In this document: piece after piece, positions 7,957 to 15,030 of the stretch
Position numbering within the stretch: position 1 is the first letter of the stretch
Layout of the letters: each line of letters begins with the position of its first letter
Source of the DNA: Streptomyces sp.
GTDB taxonomy: Bacteria; Actinomycetota; Actinomycetes; Streptomycetales; Streptomycetaceae
Length of the DNA stretch: 33,551 nt
Assembly (NCBI RefSeq): GCF_019510245.1
Contig: NZ_JAEKKT010000198.1
Coordinates: forward strand, 1-33,551
Direction: 5' to 3'
The notes under the pieces: generated by a model
Databases searched by the model: none
The model's input: only the letters and a program-made list of their open reading frames with translations
What the model was told of the DNA's origin: nothing
Translations under genes and position numbers: made by a program

Positions 7957-9094
7957 CGGGGACCTCCATCTCGATCGTGGTGCCCTTGCCGGGCGCCGAT
8001 TCCACGGTCAGCGTGCCACCGACACCGCTCGCCCGGTCCCGCATGGAGACCAGGCCGAGGTGGCGTCCGGCGCGCCGGGTGAGGTGCGGGTCGAAGCCGC
8101 TGCCGTCGTCCGTGACCCGCAGGACGGCCCCGCCGCCCCGCCGGTTCACCGTCACGTCGACCTGCTCGGCCCCGGAGTGTCTGAGCGCGTTGTGCAGGGC
8201 TTCCTGGGCCACCCGGAGCAAGGCCTCCTCCTGGGCGGCGGGCAGGGCGCGGAAGCCGGCGGCGGCGAAGGTCACGCGCGCGGTGTGGGCGCGGTCGAGG
8301 ACCTGGACCTGGGTGCGCAGGGTGGCGAGCAGCCCGTCCTCGTCGAGGGCGGCCGGGCGCAGCTCCACCACGGCGGCGCGCAGTTCGTCTACGGCCTCGG
8401 CGGCGAGCACGGCCACCTGCTGCAACTCACCCTTGGCGCGGGCGGGATCGCGGTCGACCAGGGCGGCGGCGGCCTGGGCGGTAAGGCGGAGCGAGAAGAG
8501 CTTCTGGCTCACCGCGTCGTGCAGCTCGTGGGCGAGCCGGGAGCGCTCCTCGGCGATGGTCAGTTCGCGGCTGCGCTCGTAGAGGCGGGCGTTGGTGAGG
8601 GCGATGGCCGCGTGCTGGGCGAGGATGGAGAGGAGTTCCTCGTCCTCGGCGGTGAAGCCGCAGCCGCCCTCGGACTTCTCGCAGTTCTTGTTCGCGAGGA
8701 ACAGCGCGCCGATGACCTCCTCGCCGTCCCGGATCGGCAGGCCCAGGAAGTCGGACATCTCCGGATGGGCGGAGGGCCAGCCCTCGAAGCGGGGGTCCGT
8801 GCGGACGTCGGCCAGCCGCTCGACCTTCGCCTCGCGCAGCATCGCCGCGAGGATGCCGTGCTGGCGCGGGAGCGGGCCGATGGCCTTCCACTGGGCGTCG
8901 GAGACGCCGTCGACGACGAACTGGGCGAAGCCGCCGTGGTCGTCGGGGACCCCCAGCGCGGCGTACTGGGCGTCGAGCAGCTCGCGTGCGGAGGCGACGA
9001 TCGTCTTGAGGACGTCGCGGACCTCCAGATGCCTGCTCATGGCCAGCAGCGCGGAGCTCACCGCCGCCAGACCGGACCGGGGACCATGACTCAT
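7949..9094 (-). CDS. GAF-domain sensor histidine kinase (HisKA_3 type)
   Basis: A 381-residue cytosolic kinase with no membrane segments. A GAF sensor domain spans about 22-172 and contains two cysteines close together (Cys138, Cys145 in CEKSEGGC). The dimerisation segment has ERSRLAHELHDAVSQ with phosphoacceptor His192, followed by a HATPase_c domain (about 280-380; N box EALHNALRHS, DDGSGFD). It is the cognate kinase of the regulator downstream. GAF-HisKA_3 kinases include the DevS class, but I see no specific evidence for heme binding here. The signal is unknown. Confidence 0.94.
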   Translation of the reverse strand: MSHGPRSGLAAVSSALLAMSRHLEVRDVLKTIVASARELLDAQYAALGVPDDHGGFAQFVVDGVSDAQWKAIGPLPRQHGILAAMLREAKVERLADVRTDPRFEGWPSAHPEMSDFLGLPIRDGEEVIGALFLANKNCEKSEGGCGFTAEDEELLSILAQHAAIALTNARLYERSRELTIAEERSRLAHELHDAVSQKLFSLRLTAQAAAALVDRDPARAKGELQQVAVLAAEAVDELRAAVVELRPAALDEDGLLATLRTQVQVLDRAHTARVTFAAAGFRALPAAQEEALLRVAQEALHNALRHSGAEQVDVTVNRRGGGAVLRVTDDGSGFDPHLTRRAGRHLGLVSMRDRASGVGGTLTVESAPGKGTTIEMEVPGG

Positions 9095-9320
9095 GTCCTC
9101 ACGGTACCGGCGGGGTCCGACCGTGCGGATCGGGCCGATGGCGGCAGGGCCTGGGCCGCCGGCCGTAGGCCGCAGGACCTAGGCCGTGAGGCCCGGACCG
9201 GCGGCTTAGTACGAAGGACCCCGCCCGGTTGCGCCCCGCGTCCGAGGCGGCCGGGGCGGTGCGGTTCCTACGTTGGGATCACCGCCGACGCGGGCGGACG
9301 GAGCCGAGGGGACGGTTGTC

Positions 9321-10016
9321 ATGCCGGTAGCGATCATCACGGGGGCCTCGAAGGGGCTGGGGCGGGCGCTGGCGGAGGCGCTGGCCGCGCGCGGCTGGGA
9401 TCTGGTGCTGGACGCCAGGGGGGCCGGGGTGCTGAAGGAGACGGCGGAGGCGGTCGCGGGGCACGGGACGCGGGTGACGGCGCTCCCCGGCGATGTGACG
9501 GACGCCGGGCACCGGGCCGGCCTGGTGGCCGCCGCGCGTGAGCTGGGCGGGGTGGATCTGCTGGTGAGCAACGCCAGCGCGCTGGGCGCCGAGCCGCTGG
9601 TGCGCCTGGGCGAGCTGCCCCTGGCGGGGCTGCGCCGGGCGCTGGAGGTGAACGTGGTGGCCGCGCTCGGCCTGGTCCAGGAGGCGTTGCCGCTGCTGCG
9701 GGAGTCGGGGGCCGGCGCGGTGGTTGCGGTCAGCTCGGACGCGGGCGCCGAGGCGTACGAGACCTGGGGCGGCTACGGCGCCTCGAAGGCGGCCCTGGAC
9801 CAGCTGGCGGCCGTGCTCGGCGTGGAGGAGCCGGGGCTGCGGGTGTGGGCGGTGGATCCCGGGGACATGGCGACCGACCTGTACGCGGCGGCCGTACCGG
9901 ACGACGACGGTCCGCGGCCGGCGCCGGTGAGCGTCGTACCGGCCTTCCTGCGGCTCCTGGACGAGCGGCCGGCGAGCGGTCGGTACGGGGCGCCTGCCCT
10001 GGCGGAGGGGCGATGA
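9321..10016 (+). CDS. SDR family oxidoreductase
   Basis: A 231-residue short-chain dehydrogenase/reductase. The nucleotide motif TGASKGLG (7-14), NAS at about 88-90 and active-site Tyr152/Lys156 in GGYGASKAAL are all present. No specific substrate can be assigned. ATG 9321 starts the Rossmann fold directly; an earlier frame lacks any conserved sequence. Its stop overlaps the start of the QueA-like gene (ATGA), so the two are co-translated. Confidence 0.9.
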   Translation: MPVAIITGASKGLGRALAEALAARGWDLVLDARGAGVLKETAEAVAGHGTRVTALPGDVTDAGHRAGLVAAARELGGVDLLVSNASALGAEPLVRLGELPLAGLRRALEVNVVAALGLVQEALPLLRESGAGAVVAVSSDAGAEAYETWGGYGASKAALDQLAAVLGVEEPGLRVWAVDPGDMATDLYAAAVPDDDGPRPAPVSVVPAFLRLLDERPASGRYGAPALAEGR

Positions 10017-11095
10017 CGACGGTGGTGCGGGTACCCGAGGAGCTGTCCGCGCGGGTGCCGGCCGAGCAGCGCGGGCCGGGGCTGGAGCGGGACGCCGTAC
10101 GGCTGCTGGTGTCGCGCGGGACGGCGGTGTCGCATCACGCCTTCGCCGAGCTGCCGCACCTGCTGCGGGCCGGGGACCTGCTGGTGGTGAACACCTCGCC
10201 GACGCTGGCGGCCGCCGTGGACGGGCGGGTCGGGCACGCGCGCGTGGTGGTGCACTTCTCCACGCGCGGGGACGACGGTCGGTGGGCGGTCGAGCTGCGG
10301 GAGCCGGACGGGAAGGGGACCACACGCGTGCGTGCGGGTACGCGTGCGGAGAGTGAGGTGCGTTTGCCCGGGGGCGGGCGGCTGGTCCTGGAGGAGCCGC
10401 TGAGCGCGCGGGGCGAGCGGCTGTGGTGGGCGCGGGCCTCCGCGGACGTGCGCGAGGTGCTGCGGGAGCACGGGCGGCCCATCCGTTACTCCTATACGGA
10501 GCGGGACCAGCCGTTGTCCGTCTACCAGACGGTGTTCGCGCTGCCGTCGGCGGACGGGGCGGGGAGTGCGGAGATGCCGAGTGCGGCCCGGCCCTTCACC
10601 GCGCGGCTGGTGGCGGAGCTGGTGAGCCGGGGGGTGCAGTTCGCGCCGGTCACGCTGCATACCGGGGTGTCGTCGGCGGAGGCGCACGAGCCGCCGTACG
10701 CGGAGCGTTTCGCCGTGCCGGAGGCGTCGGCGCGGCTGATCAACGCCGTGCGGGCCGGCGAAGGGCGCGTCGTCGCGGTGGGGACGACCGCCGTGCGGGC
10801 CGTGGAGTCGGCCGCCGGGGCGGACGGGGCGGTGCGGGCGGCCGAGGGGTGGACGGAGCTGGTCGTGACGCCGGAGCGCGGGGTGCGGGTGGTGGACGGG
10901 CTGCTGACCGGGCTGCACGAGCCGGAGGCCTCCCATCTGCTGATGCTGGAGGCGGTCGCCGGGCGGCCCGCGGTCGACCGCGGCTACGAGGAGGCGCTGC
11001 GCGCGCTCTACCTGTGGCACGAGTTCGGCGACGTGCACCTCATCCTCCCGGAGGAGGGCCCTCACGCTGAGCGTTGCACCAGCAACTCCTGGTGA
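10013..11095 (+). CDS. QueA-like protein (S-adenosylmethionine:tRNA ribosyltransferase-isomerase family), divergent
   Basis: A 360-residue member of the QueA fold family. Canonical QueA adds the epoxycyclopentane precursor of queuosine to tRNA using S-adenosylmethionine. The frame is preserved: DLLVVNTS (about residues 58-65), GTTAVRAVES (257-266) and a C-terminal YLWHEFGDVHLIL. Several QueA hallmarks differ: the usual TAGLHF is AARPFT (191-196), HVGAGTF is HTGVSS (216-221), and NFHLPES is LHEPEAS (301-307). No tgt or other queuosine gene is in the window. Whether it modifies tRNA is therefore uncertain. It is translationally coupled to the SDR. Confidence 0.82.
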   Translation: MTTVVRVPEELSARVPAEQRGPGLERDAVRLLVSRGTAVSHHAFAELPHLLRAGDLLVVNTSPTLAAAVDGRVGHARVVVHFSTRGDDGRWAVELREPDGKGTTRVRAGTRAESEVRLPGGGRLVLEEPLSARGERLWWARASADVREVLREHGRPIRYSYTERDQPLSVYQTVFALPSADGAGSAEMPSAARPFTARLVAELVSRGVQFAPVTLHTGVSSAEAHEPPYAERFAVPEASARLINAVRAGEGRVVAVGTTAVRAVESAAGADGAVRAAEGWTELVVTPERGVRVVDGLLTGLHEPEASHLLMLEAVAGRPAVDRGYEEALRALYLWHEFGDVHLILPEEGPHAERCTSNSW

Positions 11096-11393
11096 GATTG
11101 ACAGGCGGCCGATGTGAGGCTGCACATAGGGCGCACATCACGTACGAACGGACATAGGAGATATACAGTCACGGCGCGAACGGGGCAGACGTTCTAGTCT
11201 GTCCCGATTTGCCCATCTGGGCTCCACTACCGGGGTTCGTACTTCACACCTTTGCCACGGCATTTTGCGGCCGCTAAGAATGGCTGCCGTCGCTCAGCAC
11301 CGCGGGTTTCCTCCTGGTGCTCGCGCTGGAGGAGCCGGTCTCCCCCGCGGACAACGAGCGACCTCCGCGCTATTCGAAGAGGTCTCCACCGCC
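11096..11393 (+). promoter_or_regulatory. Long 5' region of the transglycosylase gene
   Basis: A 298-bp gene-free stretch. It holds an interrupted inverted repeat ATGTG-AGGCTG-CACAT at 11113-11128, a second CACAT shortly after, a TAGTCT that could be a -10 near 11196-11201, and the nested stem-loop at 11289-11362 (listed separately). An in-frame ATG at 11280 would extend the protein by 38 residues, but it has no ribosome binding site. The position of the transcription start is inference. Confidence 0.4.
11289..11362 (+). ncRNA. Structured mRNA leader: three nested stems before the transglycosylase gene
   Basis: Three complementary pairs nest in order: GTCGCTC (11289-11295) with GAGCGAC (11356-11362), CCGCGGG (11300-11306) with CCCGCGG (11344-11350), and TCCTCC (11309-11314) with GGAGGA (11328-11333). 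Internal loops of 4/5 and 2/10 nt separate them. The GGAGGA half resembles a Shine-Dalgarno but no start codon follows closely. Cell-wall hydrolase genes in Streptomyces are known to carry regulatory leaders (c-di-AMP riboswitch at rpfA), but I could not match that consensus here. Confidence 0.45.
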
Positions 11394-12185
11394 ATGCCCA
11401 AGCACGCCCACAGTCCCACGCTGACCAAGCACCACAAGATCGCGCTCGCCGGCGTCGCCACGCTCGGCGCCGCCGCCCTCGCCTTCTCGGCCGTGCCCAG
11501 CAGCGCCGAGACGATCGCGTCCGGCACCCCGGAGACCGCCGCCAAGGCGGCCTACGGCACCGCGCAGCTCAAGGACGTCACGGGCAAGGTCACGGACCAG
11601 CTGGCCCTGCAGAACGTCAAGGTGGAGGCCATCGCCGCGAAGAAGAAGCCGGCGTCCGCCCACCAGCTGCACGTGGCTCACGTCAAGAAGGCCCACGCGG
11701 CCCACGCGGCGAAGCTGCACACGGCTCACGTGAAGCACGTCCACGCGGCCCACGCGAAGCACGTCGCCGCCGTCAAGCAGGCGGCCGCCAAGCGCGCCGC
11801 CCAGCAGGCCGCCAGCCGGTCCGCGCAGCGCCCGCAGATCCAGCAGGTCGCCGCGAAGACCTACGCCAACAACCTCGACGGCTGGATCCGCCAGGCCCTC
11901 GACATCATGAACGCCAAGGGCATCCCGGGCTCCTACAGCGGCCTGCACCGCAACATCATGCGGGAGTCCTCCGGCAACCCGAACGCCATCAACAACTGGG
12001 ACATCAACGCCATCAACGGCATCCCGTCCAAGGGCCTGCTGCAGGTCATCCCGCCGACCTTCGCGACTTACCACGTCTCCGGCACGTCCTGGAACATCTA
12101 CGACCCGGTCGCCAACATCACCGCCGCCGCCAACTACGCGGCGCATCGCTACGGCACGATCGACAACGTCAACAGCGCGTACTGA
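11394..12185 (+). CDS. Secreted lytic transglycosylase with His-rich linker (SLT domain)
   Basis: A 263-residue peptidoglycan hydrolase. An N-terminal signal peptide (to about 38, SAVPSSA-E) precedes an Ala/Lys/His-rich segment (about 82-140) with 11 histidines between residues 90 and 123 at steps of mostly 3-5. The SLT domain (about 157-263) has catalytic Glu191 in MRESSGNPNAINNWDINA, the GLLQVIPPTF motif and a NYAAHRYG end. It should act outside the membrane on glycan strands. ATG 11394 was chosen for the signal peptide and for AGAGG upstream. It ends at a large terminator shared with the convergent ABC gene. Confidence 0.92.
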   Translation: MPKHAHSPTLTKHHKIALAGVATLGAAALAFSAVPSSAETIASGTPETAAKAAYGTAQLKDVTGKVTDQLALQNVKVEAIAAKKKPASAHQLHVAHVKKAHAAHAAKLHTAHVKHVHAAHAKHVAAVKQAAAKRAAQQAASRSAQRPQIQQVAAKTYANNLDGWIRQALDIMNAKGIPGSYSGLHRNIMRESSGNPNAINNWDINAINGIPSKGLLQVIPPTFATYHVSGTSWNIYDPVANITAAANYAAHRYGTIDNVNSAY

Positions 12186-12208
12186 GGCAGGCGCGGGCCT
12201 CGGCACAC

Positions 12209-12252
12209 ACGCCGAAGGGCGGCACCCCGTTGCGGGTGCCGCCCTTCGGCGT
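12209..12252. terminator. Strong two-way terminator, 19-bp perfect stem
   Basis: ACGCCGAAGGGCGGCACCC (12209-12227) pairs perfectly with GGGTGCCGCCCTTCGGCGT (12234-12252) around a 6-nt loop. It lies between the ends of the convergent transglycosylase and FHA-ABC genes. Confidence 0.9.
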
Positions 12253-12269
12253 CGTACGGACCGCGCCTG

Positions 12270-14798
12270 CTACTTGCGCATCACCTCGGGCTCGTGGCGG
12301 CGCAGGAAGCGGGCCACGAGGAAGGCGCAGACCACACCGAGGGCGATCAGGGCGACCATGTCCAGGGTCCAGGCGCCGGCGGTGTGCGCCCACAGCGGGT
12401 CGTCGGGCTTGCCCTTGCCGGGCGGGGCGATCCCGTTGAAGTCCAGGGTGGCACCCGCGGCGGCGACGGCCCAGCGCGACGGCATCAGGTACGAGAACTG
12501 GTTGACGCCGACCGTGCCGTTCAGGGCGAACAGGCAGCCGGTGAAGACGACCTGGATGATCGCGAACATGACCAGCAGCGGCATGGTCTTCTCGGAGGTC
12601 TTCACCAGGGCGGACATGACCAGGCCGAACATCATCGAGGTGAAGCCGAGCGCCATGACCGGCAGGCAGAGCTCCAGGAGCGTGAGGTGGCCGAAGACCA
12701 CGCCCTCCGCCGGGATCTTCCGGCTGGCGAAGCCGATGACGCCGACCAGCAGGCCCTGCAGGATCGTGACGATGCCGAGCACGAAGACCTTGGACATCAG
12801 GTACGCGGAGCGGGACAGGCCGGTCGCGCGCTCCCGCTCGTAGATGACCCGTTCCTTGATCAGCTCACGGACGGAGTTCGCGGCACCGGCGAAGCAGGCA
12901 CCCACCGCCAGGATCAGCAGGACCGTGGTGGCCGTGCCGTTCGGGACGGGCTGCCTGGTCGCCGGATTGATCTCCGTGTTGACCAGCAGGTCCTTGCCCG
13001 AGTCGATGAGCAGGCTCACCGAACCGAGGACCAGCGGCAGCACGACCGTCAGGATCAGGAAGCCCTTGTCGGAGGCGATCACCGACACGTACCGACGCAC
13101 GAGCGTGGCGAACTGCGACATCCAGCCCTGCGGCTTCTTGGGCTTCATCGCCTGCATCGGCAGCATCTGTACGGCCTGCGGGGCAACGGCGTCGATGTCC
13201 GCGGCGTACATCTGGTAGTGCTGCGAGCCCTTCCAGCGGCCCGCCCAGTCGTAGTCGCGGTAGTTCTCGAAGGCGGAGAAGACGTCGGCCCAGGTGTCGT
13301 AGCCGAAGAAGTTCAGCGCCTCTTCCGGCGGGCCGAAGTAGGCGACCGCGCCGCCCGGGGCCATCACCAGGAGCTTGTCGCACAGCGCCAGCTCGGCCAC
13401 CGAGTGGGTGACGACGAGGACCGTGCGGCCGTCGTCGGCGAGGCCGCGCAGCAGCTGCATCACATCGCGGTCCATGCCCGGGTCGAGACCCGAGGTGGGC
13501 TCGTCGAGGAAGATCAGCGACGGCTTGGTGAGCAGCTCCAGGGCCACCGACACGCGCTTGCGCTGGCCTCCGGAGAGGGAGGTGACCTTCTTCTCCTTGT
13601 GGACGTCGAGCTTCAGCTCGCGCAGCACCTCGTCGATGCGGGCCTCGCGCTCCTCCCCCGTGGTGTCGGCGGGGAAGCGGAGCTTGGCCGCGTACTTGAG
13701 GGCCTTCTTGACGGTCAGCTCCTTGTGCAGGATGTCGTCCTGCGGAACCAGACCGATGCGCTGGCGCAGCTCGGCGAACTGCTTGTACAGGTTGCGGTTG
13801 TCGTACAGCACCTCGCCCTCGTTGGCGGGGCGGTAACCGGTGAGCGCCTTGAGCAGGGTCGACTTGCCGGAGCCCGACGGGCCGATGACCGCGATCAGGG
13901 ACTTCTCCGGGACGCCGAAGGAGACGTCCTTGAGGATCTGCTTGCCGCCGTCGACCGTGACGGTCAGGTGGCGTGCGGAGAAGGAGACCTCACCGGTGTC
14001 GACGAACTCCTCCAGCCGGTCGCCGACGATCCGGAAGGTGGAGTGGCCGACGCCCACGATGTCGTTCGCGTCGAGCAGCGCGCTGCCGCCCTTGTCAATC
14101 GGCATGCCGTTGACGTACGTGCCGTTGTGCGAGCCGAGGTCGCGGATCTCCATGCGGCCGTCGGGCGTGGAGTGGAACTCGGCGTGGTGACGCGAGACCT
14201 GCAGGTCGGAGACGACCAGTTCATTGTCGAGGGCACGGCCGATGCGCATCACGCGGCCGATGGAGAACTGGTGGAACGTGGTCGGGCTGCGGTCGCCGTA
14301 GACCGGCGGCGCCCCCGCGCCACCACCGGAGGCCATGACCGGGGCGCCCTGCTGCTGCGGGATCGCCGGCGGGGCCTGCTGCCAGCCCTGTTGCGGAGCC
14401 GGCGGCTGCGCGGCGGGCGGCTGGGACCAGCCCGCGCCGCCCGCGCCCTGCGCCGCGAACGGCCGTTGCTGGGGCTGCGATTGGACGGCGGCCGCGGCGC
14501 CGGAGAGGCTCAGGCGCGGTCCGTCGTTCGCGTTGCCGAGATGGACGGCCGAGCCCGGGCCGATCTCCGACCGCTGGACCCGGCTGCTCTGCACGAAGGT
14601 GCCGTTGGTACTTCCGTGGTCCTCGATGACCCAACTGCGGCCGTCGAAGCTGATCGTGGCGTGCCGCCAGGAGACCCTGGCGTCGTCGAACACGATGTCC
14701 CCCTGCGGATCACGTCCGAGGGTGTAGGACCTGGACGGATCGAGCGTCCAGGTACGTCCGTTTGATTCCAGTACGAGTTCCGGCACTCCAAGCCCCAT
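12270..14798 (-). CDS. Double-FHA ABC exporter (Rv1747-like ATP-binding/permease fusion)
   Basis: An 842-residue half transporter. In order: FHA1 (about 22-95; GRD, STNGT), a Pro/Gln-rich linker (about 105-165), FHA2 (about 178-258; IGRALDN, SRHHAEF, SHNGTYVNG), an ABC ATPase (about 275-510; Walker A GPSGSGKST 306-314, LSGGQ 408-412, Walker B with Asp432-Glu433), and an ABC2-type membrane domain with about six segments (590-835). The same layout and size occur in Mycobacterium tuberculosis Rv1747, whose FHA domains bind phosphothreonines placed by a Ser/Thr kinase and which exports a cell-envelope lipid. Kinase control here is inference. It is divergent from the streptophobe gene. Confidence 0.93.
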   Translation of the reverse strand: MGLGVPELVLESNGRTWTLDPSRSYTLGRDPQGDIVFDDARVSWRHATISFDGRSWVIEDHGSTNGTFVQSSRVQRSEIGPGSAVHLGNANDGPRLSLSGAAAAVQSQPQQRPFAAQGAGGAGWSQPPAAQPPAPQQGWQQAPPAIPQQQGAPVMASGGGAGAPPVYGDRSPTTFHQFSIGRVMRIGRALDNELVVSDLQVSRHHAEFHSTPDGRMEIRDLGSHNGTYVNGMPIDKGGSALLDANDIVGVGHSTFRIVGDRLEEFVDTGEVSFSARHLTVTVDGGKQILKDVSFGVPEKSLIAVIGPSGSGKSTLLKALTGYRPANEGEVLYDNRNLYKQFAELRQRIGLVPQDDILHKELTVKKALKYAAKLRFPADTTGEEREARIDEVLRELKLDVHKEKKVTSLSGGQRKRVSVALELLTKPSLIFLDEPTSGLDPGMDRDVMQLLRGLADDGRTVLVVTHSVAELALCDKLLVMAPGGAVAYFGPPEEALNFFGYDTWADVFSAFENYRDYDWAGRWKGSQHYQMYAADIDAVAPQAVQMLPMQAMKPKKPQGWMSQFATLVRRYVSVIASDKGFLILTVVLPLVLGSVSLLIDSGKDLLVNTEINPATRQPVPNGTATTVLLILAVGACFAGAANSVRELIKERVIYERERATGLSRSAYLMSKVFVLGIVTILQGLLVGVIGFASRKIPAEGVVFGHLTLLELCLPVMALGFTSMMFGLVMSALVKTSEKTMPLLVMFAIIQVVFTGCLFALNGTVGVNQFSYLMPSRWAVAAAGATLDFNGIAPPGKGKPDDPLWAHTAGAWTLDMVALIALGVVCAFLVARFLRRHEPEVMRK

Positions 14799-14830
14799 GA
14801 GTAGTCCCCCGAGTTACCCCCATCACAGGG

Positions 14831-14859
14831 AGTCTAGGGATGTCGAACATCGTCGGGAA
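14831..14859 (-). promoter_or_regulatory. Possible promoter for the FHA-ABC gene
   Basis: On the minus strand TTCCCG (14854-14859) and TAGACT (14831-14836) are 17 nt apart. The -10 is good, the -35 poor. Transcription would start about 26 nt before the ATG, which has GGGGG upstream as ribosome binding site. Confidence 0.35.
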
Positions 14860-15030
14860 CTATTTCAGGCTCGGCCCTCTGACCGAAAGCCGGGCCTTGC
14901 GGAGGTCTCGTACGAGCGCTTCAACTCTTTCCGTTGACGGGGTTGAAACCGGGCCGGAGAGTGGTAATCCACGCGAGGGGGACAAGCGCGACGGAGTGGT
15001 CCGGCGCGGCTGCGGATCGGGGGGTCTGGC

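Noticed and set aside
7682..9541. Plus-strand frame of 619 codons across the kinase and regulator genes
   Set aside because: Antisense shadow caused by high GC; the minus strand has clear kinase and regulator domains.
11096..11393. c-di-AMP (ydaO) riboswitch upstream of the transglycosylase gene
   Set aside because: The context fits, but I could not find the conserved GCTAACC-type 3' core or the matching P1 stem, so I list only the stems I can see.
12294..14765. Plus-strand frame of 823 codons
   Set aside because: Antisense shadow of the FHA-ABC exporter gene, low-complexity Asp/Gly/Arg/Gln/His composition, no domain.
14841..14853. LexA/SOS-box-like TGTCGAACATCG near the FHA-ABC promoter
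   Set aside because: It lacks the second GTTCGA half at the right spacing.
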